Assembly (NCBI GenBank): GCA_964548055.1
Contig: CAZJPS010000005.1
Coordinates: 1-33,554, forward strand
Length of the DNA stretch: 33,554 nucleotides
Reading direction: 5' to 3'
From: CAZJPS01 sp964548055
GTDB taxonomy: Bacteria > Patescibacteriota > Gracilibacteria > Peribacterales > Peribacteraceae
Shown here: in pieces, positions 6,804 through 14,387 of the stretch
Numbering within the stretch: the stretch's first letter is position 1
Layout: each line of letters begins with the position of its first letter
Program-made: the position numbers and the translations under genes
Notes under the pieces: generated by a model
What the model was told of the DNA's origin: nothing
Database searches by the model: none
The model's input: only the letters and a program-made list of their open reading frames with translations

Positions 6804-7973
6804 ATGGACCTCCGCACCCTCCCCTCCGGCCTTTCCTCTTCCGATCGCGTAAACGAACGCAGGAAGAGAATTGAAACTGAACTCAATCTCGACTTGAGCA
6901 ATGTTCGCACATCTCCAGAACGGGTTGGTCACGCAGACGAAAAAAATTGTGAGCAGATGTTTGGTACTGTTCCTATTCCTATTGGGTATGCAGGCCCGCT
7001 GAGAGTCTTTTTTAGTAGCAAAGAAGAAAAACAAATTCACTTACCTCTTGCAACAACGGAAGGTGCACTCGTCGCTAGTGTGAATCGTGGATGCAAAGCT
7101 GTTTCAATTTCAGGAGCACGCACATCCTCGATTCATCATGGCATCAGTAGATCCATCGCATGGAAAGTAGGAAAGGCAGCAAATGAATTTTCCAATTCAT
7201 TAAAAACTCGAGAATCTGAATGGAAAAAGATTGCAGAGGAAACGAGTGATCATCTCTCGATTATTAGTCATGAAATTGAAGCAGCAGAAGGACATGTGTT
7301 CCTCACTCTCTACGCAGACACCGATGAAGCCATGGGCATGAATATGATCACGATTGCAGCACAGGCCGTAGGCGAATGGGGCGAGTCTGTCATGGTGAGC
7401 CTGTCGAACCATGCAGAGTTTGTGACAGTCGCAGGAAATGTGGACAGCGATAAAAAACCAAGCCTTCGCACATACGAACACGGACGAGGATATGAAGTAA
7501 CTGCAGAAACACTTCTTTCAAAAGAGACGATTGAGGAAGTTCTCAAATCTTCACCCGAAGCAATGCTGAAAGTTGCGAAAGCAAAATTAGAAGTGGGTTC
7601 CGAACTTGCCGGTGCCATCGGCAGAAATCTTCACACAGCCAATATCATCGCCGCTTTATATCTCGCAACAGGACAAGATGCTGCACACGTGGTGGAGGGA
7701 TCACTTTCGGATACATATGTAGAAGAAACGGATGATGGCCTTAAAGTGACTGTTCGTCTCCCAGCAATCATTGTTGGTGTGCTAGGTGGTGGAACTAGTC
7801 TTCCTGCGCAGAGTCAGTGCTTACAAATGCTCCTGAAAGATAAAACAAAACTCCATGCAAAAGCTCAGCTTGCTGAGAGTATTGGAGCAGCGGTTTTAGC
7901 TGGTGAAATCTCACTTTTAGCAGCTCAGGCAGGGCATCAGTTGGCAAGGGCTCACAAGGAGCTTGGGAGGTAG
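6804..7973 (+). CDS. hmgA: HMG-CoA reductase, class I-like
   Basis: 389 residues, a soluble catalytic domain without membrane helices. Motifs: NCEQMFGTVPIPIGYAGPL (catalytic Glu50), LATTEGALVASVNRGCKAV, DEAMGMNMI (174-181), DSDKKPS (catalytic Lys217 region), ATGQDAAHVVEGS (Asp292), GGGTSLPAQSQ and a C-terminal LARAHKEL (His384). It reduces HMG-CoA to mevalonate with NAD(P)H, the committed step. Class I character is judged from GMNMI and DKKP. Residues about 196-203 (VMVSLSNH) are encoded by a REP-like palindrome in a segment that is normally variable between GMNM and DKKP, so the enzyme is probably still active. The start has a TAGAAT box 8 bases upstream. Confidence 0.95.
   Translation: MDLRTLPSGLSSSDRVNERRKRIETELNLDLSNVRTSPERVGHADEKNCEQMFGTVPIPIGYAGPLRVFFSSKEEKQIHLPLATTEGALVASVNRGCKAVSISGARTSSIHHGISRSIAWKVGKAANEFSNSLKTRESEWKKIAEETSDHLSIISHEIEAAEGHVFLTLYADTDEAMGMNMITIAAQAVGEWGESVMVSLSNHAEFVTVAGNVDSDKKPSLRTYEHGRGYEVTAETLLSKETIEEVLKSSPEAMLKVAKAKLEVGSELAGAIGRNLHTANIIAALYLATGQDAAHVVEGSLSDTYVEETDDGLKVTVRLPAIIVGVLGGGTSLPAQSQCLQMLLKDKTKLHAKAQLAESIGAAVLAGEISLLAAQAGHQLARAHKELGR
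7391..7413. repeat. REP-like palindrome inside the HMG-CoA reductase gene
   Basis: Arms CATGGT (7391-7396) and ACCATG (7408-7413) pair perfectly around the core GAGCCTGTCGA. The core is nearly that of the intergenic copies at 2999-3034 and 18977-19011, while the arms differ but still pair. It is read in frame as VMVSLSNH. Confidence 0.7.
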
Positions 7974-7992
7974 ATTTTGCTTAAACTGAGTC

Positions 7993-8026
7993 TAAAAGGC
8001 ATAAAATTGCCAAAAATAGCCTTTTA
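7993..8026. terminator. Inverted repeat after HMG-CoA reductase
   Basis: TAAAAGGC (7993-8000) and GCCTTTTA (8019-8026) pair perfectly with an 18-base gap, 20 bases after the stop. The arm ends in TTTTA, so a weak terminator is plausible; the pyrimidine-rich word array at 8028-8078 follows. Confidence 0.4.
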
Positions 8027-8081
8027 TCCTCTGACCCTTCTGTTTCGTCTGATTCTTCTGATTCCTCCCCTTTTCCCATGC

Positions 8082-8087
8082 TACACT
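8082..8087 (+). promoter_or_regulatory. -10 box of the HMG-CoA synthase operon
   Basis: TACACT, 7 bases before ATG 8095, with no Shine-Dalgarno sequence. Confidence 0.5.
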
Positions 8088-8094
8088 CTTCCAG

Positions 8095-9126
8095 ATGTCC
8101 CACTCCGCCATCATCGGTTTTGGCAGGTATATACCTCGTTTTAGGCTGAAAGCGGAAAGGATTGCAGAACAGTGGGAACAAGATGCTAAAACGATTGTGA
8201 GTGCGCTGGGGGTGACAGAAAAAAGTGTGCCTGGAAAAGATGAAGATAGTTTCACAATGGCGTTTGAGGCAGGCAAGCAGGCTATCGAAACAGCAGAGAT
8301 TCAATCGTCCGAAATTTCTGCGATCTTTGTGGGATCGGAGAGCCATCCGTATGCAGTGAAGCCCACAAGCTCGATGATTGCTTCTGCGTTAGAACTTCAT
8401 CCGTTTTCTCACTGTGCCGATTTAGAATTTGCATGCAAGGCGGGTACAGCGGGAATGCAAATTGTAGATAGCATGGTTCGATCCGGACAAATTGAGTACG
8501 GCATGGCAATTGGTACAGATACGGCACAGTCTCGTCCCGGCGATGCATTGGAATACACGGCGGCAGCCGGGGCAGCAGCGATCATTTTAGGCCCAGCAGA
8601 TGCCAAAAATGCGCTGTGTAGAATTGACGCAACACTTTCATTTACCACCGATACTCCCGATTTCTGGAGAGCATCGGATGAAACATATCCACGGCATGCG
8701 GGAAGATTTACAGGTGAGCCAGGATACTTCCGCCATGTAAAAGAAGCAGTGCGAGGAATTTTGGAAACGGCGAACGTGACACTAGACCAAATCCAGCACG
8801 TCATCCTCCATATGCCCAACGCAAAATTCCCCTCGCAAGTAGCAAAAAAATTGGGCATCACCCGCGAACAACTAGAACACGGATTTATTGTGTCCCAGAT
8901 TGGAAATACGTACAGTGCCTGTTCCCCTCTTGGTCTTACCGGAGTTCTAGAACATGCAAAAAAGAATGAGAAGATCCTCCTTGTATCCTACGGCTCCGGA
9001 GCAGGCTCAGACGCATTCTTAATGACGATGCTCAAAGACGGAGTAGCTCTCGCCCCAGACGAACGAGAAAAAGAATATTTAACATATAGCCAATACCTCG
9101 ATCACTCCCACGCTCTCTCACGCTAA
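8095..9126 (+). CDS. HMG-CoA synthase, archaeal type
   Basis: 343 residues with a thiolase fold. It resembles the short archaeal HMG-CoA synthases rather than the bacterial MvaS enzymes of Gram-positive bacteria. Visible motifs: N-terminal IIGFGRYIPRFRL, FVGSESHPYAVKPTSS, the catalytic cysteine in EFACKAGTAGMQ (Cys114), a histidine in ILHMPNAKFP (His239) and GNTYSACSPLGLTGVLE. It condenses acetyl-CoA with acetoacetyl-CoA to HMG-CoA. In archaea this enzyme forms a complex with an acetoacetyl-CoA thiolase and a DUF35 protein that share a CoA site; the next two genes are such a thiolase and a protein with a DUF35 domain, so the same complex is likely here. The TACACT box 7 bases before the ATG suggests a leaderless operon mRNA. 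Confidence 0.92.
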   Translation: MSHSAIIGFGRYIPRFRLKAERIAEQWEQDAKTIVSALGVTEKSVPGKDEDSFTMAFEAGKQAIETAEIQSSEISAIFVGSESHPYAVKPTSSMIASALELHPFSHCADLEFACKAGTAGMQIVDSMVRSGQIEYGMAIGTDTAQSRPGDALEYTAAAGAAAIILGPADAKNALCRIDATLSFTTDTPDFWRASDETYPRHAGRFTGEPGYFRHVKEAVRGILETANVTLDQIQHVILHMPNAKFPSQVAKKLGITREQLEHGFIVSQIGNTYSACSPLGLTGVLEHAKKNEKILLVSYGSGAGSDAFLMTMLKDGVALAPDEREKEYLTYSQYLDHSHALSR

Positions 9127-9132
9127 ATACCT

Positions 9133-9147
9133 AGTCCCTAGTCCCCA
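9133..9147. repeat. Short CTAGTCCCTAG word element
   Basis: Fifteen bases here are the exact reverse complement of 14284-14298, the left arm of the array around the GH57/GH15 junction. It lies in the 51-base gap between HMG-CoA synthase and thiolase. Confidence 0.6.
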
Positions 9148-9177
9148 ACCCTCCTCGCCTCTCATTCTTCCTCCAGC

Positions 9178-10311
9178 ATTATTCAATCAAATATCTCCAT
9201 CATCGGCACCGGCCAAACTCCCTTTGGCGAACATTGGGACAAAAGTATCCGCGATCTGATGGAAGATGCAGTGGAGAAGGCACTCGATTCTGCGCCGTGC
9301 ACAGCGCTAGACATAGATTTGGTGATTGTGGTTAATATGATTGGAGAACTCGTAAATGGCCAAGCACATTTAGGATCGATTGCATCATCGTTGTTACCTC
9401 ACCATCCACCAGCCTTGAGAGTGGAATCCGCCTGCGGTTCAGGAGCATTTGCACTGCATACTGCATGTGCGATGCTGGAAAGTGGACGAGCACAGACGGT
9501 CCTCGTAATAGGAGTAGAAAAAATGACCGATGCTTCGGTAGATGAAGTGGCTTCCGCTCTGATGGGTGCAGCAGACAGTGAAACAGATAGACCTTGTGGC
9601 CTCACCTTCCCTGGTATTTTTGGGCTCATCGCGAACAGATATATGCACGAGTACGGTCTCACGCGTGAAGACTTAAGCATTGTGAGTGCGCTCCATCACA
9701 GAAATGCATTAGAAAATCCATTTGCACAGTTCCGCATGGAAGTGTCACCAGAATCCGTGAGCAAGAGTGCGTTTGTGTCCGATCCACTTCGTCTTCTCGA
9801 TTGTTCTCCTATTAGTGATGGAGCAGCTGCATGTATTCTTTCTACCGCACATCAGAGCACCGTGCGCATGGCAGCATCGCAGATTGCGAGCGATGCATTG
9901 TCACTCACCAAACGCCCTACGATCACTTCCTTTTCTGCCACCAAAGATGCATCAGAAAGAGCGCTAAAGGAAGCCGAAATCAAGCTATCCGATCTGCAAT
10001 TTTTGGAGACACATGACTGTTTTTCTATCGCTTCTGTGATGAACCTAGAAGACATCGGTTTTGCAGATCCAGGCGAAGGGATTCAGATCTATAAAAATTT
10101 ATTTGAGAACAAAAATTCTACAGGAATTCAGGTGAATAAAAGTGGTGGACTGAAAGCATGTGGTCATCCCGTTGCCGCAACGGGCATCAAACAGATTTGT
10201 GATATAAAAAAGCAACTTACCTCTTCTGGCGCCCGGTACGGCATGGCACACAACTTTGGTGGTGCGTGTGCTACCTGTGGCGTTCATATTGTAGAAAATC
10301 TCTCCGCTTAA
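9178..10311 (+). CDS. Acetoacetyl-CoA thiolase, archaeal/SCP-x type, with likely ATT start
   Basis: Conserved thiolase N-terminal sequence (ISIIGTGQTPFGEHWDKSI) lies upstream of the first in-frame ATG (9259). The frame is open back to a TAG at 9139-9141 but offers no ATG, GTG or TTG, so ATT at 9178 or 9181 is the likely start (377 residues from 9178). The nucleophile is Cys86 in VESACGSGAFAL. ETHDCFSIA carries the active-site histidine of the SCP-x/archaeal group, and the C-terminal motif is SGGLKACGHPVAATG. It condenses two acetyl-CoA to acetoacetyl-CoA for the synthase encoded just upstream. The stop is 2 bases from the DUF35-kinase gene. Starting at 9259 would delete the first beta strand, so the upstream start is preferred. 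Confidence 0.85.
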   Translation: MIQSNISIIGTGQTPFGEHWDKSIRDLMEDAVEKALDSAPCTALDIDLVIVVNMIGELVNGQAHLGSIASSLLPHHPPALRVESACGSGAFALHTACAMLESGRAQTVLVIGVEKMTDASVDEVASALMGAADSETDRPCGLTFPGIFGLIANRYMHEYGLTREDLSIVSALHHRNALENPFAQFRMEVSPESVSKSAFVSDPLRLLDCSPISDGAAACILSTAHQSTVRMAASQIASDALSLTKRPTITSFSATKDASERALKEAEIKLSDLQFLETHDCFSIASVMNLEDIGFADPGEGIQIYKNLFENKNSTGIQVNKSGGLKACGHPVAATGIKQICDIKKQLTSSGARYGMAHNFGGACATCGVHIVENLSA

Positions 10312-10313
10312 GT

Positions 10314-11228
10314 ATGCATTCCTCTCCTTCCATCGCCGCACGTGCTCTCAAAAAGAGAGCAAAAAAACTGCAGAACGGTTCCCTGGTTTCGTTCACGGTT
10401 GTTGCACATCCACCTGCAGAATTTGGAACTTCTCCACGTACAATCGGGCTTGTACAGCTGGAAGATGGATCACATGTGCTTGCCCCACTACTCATAAAAC
10501 ACCCAAAAATTGGAATGCAATTGGTCCCAAGAATGAGGCTGCAACAAGTGAATCCTGAGAAGCTCAGGCTGTACGACGTAGCCTACGAAGAGGCCATCCC
10601 GCAGCCAAAAACAGAGGATCCTGTATTCCCAGGATACATCCTCGCTCTCACGGGTCCATCGGGGGTTGGAAAAACAACAGTCTCACGTTTACTTTTGCAA
10701 GCATGCAACGAGTACATCGAACATGTGCCAATTGTGACCACTCGCATGCGCAAAAAAGGTGATGAAGATGAATACACGTATGTCACCAAAGAAAAATTTG
10801 CACAGATGTTGGAGAAAGAAGAAATTGTTGCCGCCGCAAAACTCCCTGCAGCCGAGGAAGACCGTTGGTATGGATATCGAAGCGCTGATATTGAAAAGAT
10901 TTGGAAGAATGGGAAATTGCCCGTCGTCATCACTGAAATGCATCTGCTCCAGGGCCTGGCCAAGCACTACGGACGCCGCTCAATCCTCAGCTGTGGCCTC
11001 ATGCCGCCTGGAAAGAGTAAACGCGCAATGTTAAGCCATTTACTGCGCAGGCTTCGCAATCGCGGCCGCGAAACAGAGGAACAGATTGCTCTGCGCCTCA
11101 ATAACGCGGAAAAAGACTTGGCTTTCTTCCACGAACGCAAAGATTTATTTGATCATGTGATGGTGAATGACGATCTGGATCGTGTGATAGCACTTTTGCG
11201 CAAGCAGGTGCCAGGTTTGGAAATATAA
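10314..11228 (+). CDS. DUF35 OB-fold fused to guanylate-kinase-like P-loop domain
   Basis: 304 residues from ATG 10314, 2 bases after the thiolase stop. Residues about 20-92 look like the DUF35 OB-fold (GSLVSFTVVAHPP, then RTIGLVQLEDGSHVLAPLL and IGMQLVPRMRL), but the usual zinc ribbon before it is missing. After a short linker, residues 108-304 resemble guanylate kinase: P-loop GPSGVGKT (114-121), VTTRMRKKGDEDEYTYVTKEKF, a lid-like RGRETEEQIALRL (250-262) and VNDDLDRVIALL (284-295). GMP-binding positions look altered: the usual glutamate before the YG motif is not obvious, and the LDID-type stretch is VITEMHLLQG. DUF35 proteins bridge thiolase and HMG-CoA synthase in archaea. The kinase half may be the cell's Gmk or act on another substrate. 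Confidence 0.8.
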   Translation: MHSSPSIAARALKKRAKKLQNGSLVSFTVVAHPPAEFGTSPRTIGLVQLEDGSHVLAPLLIKHPKIGMQLVPRMRLQQVNPEKLRLYDVAYEEAIPQPKTEDPVFPGYILALTGPSGVGKTTVSRLLLQACNEYIEHVPIVTTRMRKKGDEDEYTYVTKEKFAQMLEKEEIVAAAKLPAAEEDRWYGYRSADIEKIWKNGKLPVVITEMHLLQGLAKHYGRRSILSCGLMPPGKSKRAMLSHLLRRLRNRGRETEEQIALRLNNAEKDLAFFHERKDLFDHVMVNDDLDRVIALLRKQVPGLEI

Positions 11229-11239
11229 GGCCGTTATCA

Positions 11240-11268
11240 TTGACCAGAACTAGATTGCAATTCACTGT
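11240..11268 (+). promoter_or_regulatory. Promoter of the small membrane-protein gene
   Basis: TTGACC (11240-11245), 17-base spacer, CACTGT (11263-11268), then 7 bases to ATG 11276. The -10 box is poor, but the spacing is right, and the TTG that could serve as an upstream start is the -35 box itself. Confidence 0.35.
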
Positions 11269-11275
11269 GACCCTC

Positions 11276-11602
11276 ATGAGAAATTATTTTGAATCGGTCA
11301 CCGATCACCCAGAAAGATTGCGAATCGCTGAATCTATACAAACATACGACACGTGTACAACAGATGACACCCCGTTGCCCTCGGTTGTTCTGCAAAGAAT
11401 TGAAGAAAATATGAAGAATATCGTATTACCAGACGGAAAAAATCCAGAACAAATACGAGCGGAAATGCAGCGTATTGTTCATATGGCCATCATTGTTATT
11501 TTTGGCCTCGTGGGTTTTGGGGTGCTTGTGAACGCACATGAATCACAGAAAGCAAAAAACCTTCAGGCAAAACGAGTGCAAAATGCAAACCGCATTCAAT
11601 AA
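11276..11602 (+). CDS. Small single-pass membrane protein, unknown
   Basis: 108 residues from ATG 11276. I do not recognise the family. The first 65 residues are soluble and polar (ESVTDHPERLRIAESIQTYD and VVLQRIEENMKNIVLPDGKN), one hydrophobic helix follows at about 72-91 (MAIIVIFGLVGFGVLVNAHE), then a basic tail (KAKNLQAKRVQNANRIQ). The layout suggests an anchored protein with a cytoplasmic or external N-domain; orientation is uncertain. A TTG start at 11240 would lengthen it by 12 residues but coincides with a -35-like box. It lies 47 bases after the DUF35-kinase gene and 106 before the glycosyltransferase. Its relation to either pathway is unknown. Confidence 0.6.
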   Translation: MRNYFESVTDHPERLRIAESIQTYDTCTTDDTPLPSVVLQRIEENMKNIVLPDGKNPEQIRAEMQRIVHMAIIVIFGLVGFGVLVNAHESQKAKNLQAKRVQNANRIQ

Positions 11603-11682
11603 TTTCAATGCAGCAAATTATTGACCTAAATTTAAATAAGTATCTAATACTCTCCATGAGGCTCGTTAGAAATGGGTTTTTC

Positions 11683-11691
11683 TGGTATAAT
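11683..11691 (+). promoter_or_regulatory. Extended -10 promoter before the glycosyltransferase
   Basis: TGGTATAAT, an extended -10 element with a perfect TATAAT at 11686-11691. It lies 17 bases before ATG 11709, so this transcript has a short leader rather than none. A second candidate (TTGACC near 11620 with TCTAAT) lies further up. Confidence 0.5.
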
Positions 11692-11708
11692 CAAGAGATT
11701 TACGCGCG

Positions 11709-12950
11709 ATGCGCGAAACACACATACACATGTCTCTCCACACCCTCATGTTTGGCTGGGAATATCCTCCGCGTCACTCTGGCGGACTGGGTGTTGCCTG
11801 CCAGGGTTTGGTGCGAGGACTGATGCATCATGGCGTACAAGTAACGCTGGTTCTTCCATCCGCTGGAGGTAAAGAGGACGGTATTGATATTCGCTTCCCT
11901 ACCTCTGAGCAACTGCGCACCGTCTACGTGCAAAGCAGCCTACAACCCTACGATTCCTTCGACTCATTTTCAGCACGCACGATCAGCACTCGCGTCCCCA
12001 TGGATCGCATCAATGAATTGTATGGTCCCGATTTAGGAAATGCAGTAGAAAGCTTTACCGCTTTGGCTGTCGATATGACGAAAGATGTACACTCAGATGT
12101 CGTGCACTGCCATGATTGGATGACGTACGAAGCAGGGCTAATTGCAGGGAAGCATCATCAAAAACCTGTCGTGGCGCACGTACATGCAACGGAACTGGAT
12201 CGCACAGATTTTCATCCAAACCCCTGGATAGCTGAACGTGAGCGAAGCGGACTTCTGCGTGCGGATCATGTAGTCGCCGTAAGTGGATACACAAAAAATA
12301 TGCTACAGACACACTACGGAATTTCGGAAAGAAAGATAAGCGTGGTCCATAACGGTCACGATCATAATGGCTCACAAATCAGGCCCACATTGATTGCTAA
12401 AAAAGGAAATGTAAAACGCCCACTGATTCTGTTCCTCGGACGCCTCACTGTTCAAAAAAACCCATGGCAATTTTTAGAGATCGCACATCGAGTTCGCCTG
12501 CAACGCCCCGATGCCCAATTCGTGATGGCTGGCGATGGTGCGATGATGGAAACACTCATCGAGAGGGCATGCGCTCTCGGTCTTCAAGATAGTTTGATCT
12601 TCACCGGCAAAGTGAACAGCAAAGAAGCACAATCGCTCTACAGCGCTGCCGATTGCTTCGTGATGCCTTCCATTAGCGAGCCATTCGGACTCGTTGCACT
12701 GGAAGCTATTGCCCACGGGACACCAGTGATTATCTCCAAGCAATCAGGAGTAGCCGAAGTGCTCGATCATGCTTTTAAAGTAAATTACTGGGATACAGAT
12801 CTCATGACCGATTGTATCCTCACAGTTCTTCGCGAGGAACCACTAGCACGTCAACTCCGCACAGAAGCGCCACGTCTTCTCAATCGCCTTTCCTGGAAAA
12901 ATCAGGCGGCATCTGTGCAATCTATTTATAAAAATTTAACCCACACTTGA
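11709..12950 (+). CDS. GT-B glycosyltransferase (GT4/glycogen-synthase-like)
   Basis: 413 residues from ATG 11709; ATG 11730 (406 residues, MSLHTLMFGWEYPP) is an equally possible start and would put the first beta strand nearer the terminus. The N-terminal motif FGWEYPPRHSGGLG resembles the KxGGLG glycosyl-donor loop of glycogen and starch synthases. VVHCHDWMT follows in the first Rossmann domain; the second contains LILFLGRLTVQKNPW and the donor-binding motif SISEPFGLVALEAIAHGTPVI with the E-x7-E pair. Activity is probably transfer of glucose from an NDP-sugar to an alpha-glucan. Its neighbours are GH57 and GH15 enzymes, the same trio as in the MJ1606-MJ1611 cluster of Methanocaldococcus, so a polyglucan role is favoured over lipopolysaccharide synthesis. 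Confidence 0.82.
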   Translation: MRETHIHMSLHTLMFGWEYPPRHSGGLGVACQGLVRGLMHHGVQVTLVLPSAGGKEDGIDIRFPTSEQLRTVYVQSSLQPYDSFDSFSARTISTRVPMDRINELYGPDLGNAVESFTALAVDMTKDVHSDVVHCHDWMTYEAGLIAGKHHQKPVVAHVHATELDRTDFHPNPWIAERERSGLLRADHVVAVSGYTKNMLQTHYGISERKISVVHNGHDHNGSQIRPTLIAKKGNVKRPLILFLGRLTVQKNPWQFLEIAHRVRLQRPDAQFVMAGDGAMMETLIERACALGLQDSLIFTGKVNSKEAQSLYSAADCFVMPSISEPFGLVALEAIAHGTPVIISKQSGVAEVLDHAFKVNYWDTDLMTDCILTVLREEPLARQLRTEAPRLLNRLSWKNQAASVQSIYKNLTHT

Positions 12951-12953
12951 AAA

Positions 12954-13025
12954 GCGATAAGCGGCCAGCGGTAAGCGAATAGCTTACACCAACTGCTCAC
13001 CGCTCCTCGCTACCCGCTAACCGCC
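12954..13025. repeat. AGCGGTAAGCG word array, fold-back
   Basis: The left part repeats words like AGCGGTAAGCG and GCGAATAGC; the right part repeats their near-complements (CGCTAACCGC, CTACCCGC, CTCACCGC). It fills the gap between the glycosyltransferase and GH57 genes. Similar words in the opposite direction occur at 25658-25690. Confidence 0.6.
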
Positions 13026-13040
13026 CTCACCACTCTGCCT

Positions 13041-14387
13041 ATGAGTAACCAACACCCCAACATCTGCTTTTATTTTCAGGTCCACCAACCCTACCGCTTG
13101 CGCGACCTGCGCATTAACGAAATTGGTCATGGGGATGCTCCCAATTACTTTGATGCAGAAAAGAATCGCCAGGTGTTCAGAAAAGTGACGGAAAAGTGTT
13201 ATCTTCCTGCAAACAAACTGATGCTGGAGCTTGTGAACCAGTATCCAAATTTTTCCATCGCCTACTCCCTCTCCGGAGTCTTTCTGGATCAATGCGAAGA
13301 GTACGGACCTGATGTGCTTGAGTCTTTCCGCAAGCTCGCTGCTACAGGCAAAGTTGAGTTCCTCGCAGAGACGTATTATCACTCACTTTCTAGCGTTAAA
13401 TCTCTTCCCGAGTTCTGCGAACAAGTGAGCAAGCATGTTGCAAAGATCGAAACGCTGTTTGGTCAGACACCACAGGTATTCCGCAACACAGAACTGATCT
13501 ACCGTAATGAAATTGCACACATTGTGCGGCTGATGGGATTTAAGGGAATTATTGCAGAAGGGGCTGATCATTTGCTCCATTCACGCAGTCCCAATGAACC
13601 ATTCGTTCCTCCTCGCTTCCGCTTAACAGCCGAGCAGGAAAAGACAATCCAGAAAAATCGTCCTCTCAAAAAGCGCGCAGAAGAAATCCACGTGCTTCTC
13701 AAAAACTATCGCCTCTCCGATGACGTGGCTTTCCGATTCTCCGATACATCATGGGTAGGTTTCCCACTCCATGCCGATCGATTTACGGATTGGCTTATGG
13801 GAAGCGGCGGGCACTCTGTAAACCTCTTCATGGACTACGAAACCTTTGGAGAACATCAGTGGGCCGACACCGGCATCTTCGATTTCCTCCGCTCTCTCCC
13901 CCGCTTTTGGCAGGAGCGAGGTATTCGGGCAATGACTCCGTCCGCTGTATTAGATGCATGGCAAACAAAAGAGTCCAATGTGTACGACGCCCACAACTAC
14001 ATCTCCTGGGCCGATATGGAACGTGATCTTTCTGCCTGGCTTGGAAACACCATCCAGCATGCATCGCTGGATAATGTGTATGCGCTCGAAGATGCTGTAA
14101 AAGAGACTAAAAATCCATTCCTGCTTGAATGCTGGCGACGCCTCCAAACATCCGATCACTTCTACTATATGAGTACCAAGTACTGGGCCGATGGAGACGT
14201 GCACAAATATTTCAGTCCTTACGAATCACCATACGAAGCATACCGACGTTACAGCCATGCGTTATGTGATTTAAGAACTCGCTTGGGGACTAGGGACTTA
14301 GGACTAGGTACTAGGGAAGATGCTCTTCAAAAACAAAAGCTATTTTCAAAAAAATCCAGTTCCAAAATCCTAGACCCTAATTCCTAA
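13041..14387 (+). CDS. GH57 alpha-amylase-type glycoside hydrolase
   Basis: 448 residues. GH57 landmarks: HQPYRLRDL near the start (15-23), the nucleophile motif FRNTELIY (Glu151) and the acid/base motif MDYETFGEHQ (Asp265), with the helical C-terminal region after it. These match the alpha-amylase-like GH57 group including MJ1611 of Methanocaldococcus. The enzyme probably cuts or rearranges alpha-1,4-glucan. No signal peptide is visible, so it acts in the cytoplasm on stored glucan. From about residue 413 the protein runs into the CTAGTCCC word array: the tail RTRLGTRDLGLGTRED, a lysine/serine stretch and ILDPNS are encoded by or between the repeat arms, and the stop codon TAA is part of a CCTAATTCC word. 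The natural C-terminus was probably near residue 412. Confidence 0.9.
   Translation: MSNQHPNICFYFQVHQPYRLRDLRINEIGHGDAPNYFDAEKNRQVFRKVTEKCYLPANKLMLELVNQYPNFSIAYSLSGVFLDQCEEYGPDVLESFRKLAATGKVEFLAETYYHSLSSVKSLPEFCEQVSKHVAKIETLFGQTPQVFRNTELIYRNEIAHIVRLMGFKGIIAEGADHLLHSRSPNEPFVPPRFRLTAEQEKTIQKNRPLKKRAEEIHVLLKNYRLSDDVAFRFSDTSWVGFPLHADRFTDWLMGSGGHSVNLFMDYETFGEHQWADTGIFDFLRSLPRFWQERGIRAMTPSAVLDAWQTKESNVYDAHNYISWADMERDLSAWLGNTIQHASLDNVYALEDAVKETKNPFLLECWRRLQTSDHFYYMSTKYWADGDVHKYFSPYESPYEAYRRYSHALCDLRTRLGTRDLGLGTREDALQKQKLFSKKSSSKILDPNS

Noticed and set aside
12954..13025. CRISPR-like array
   Set aside because: The repeated words are degenerate, only about 10 bases long, contiguous and partly inverted; there are no unique spacers and no cas genes.
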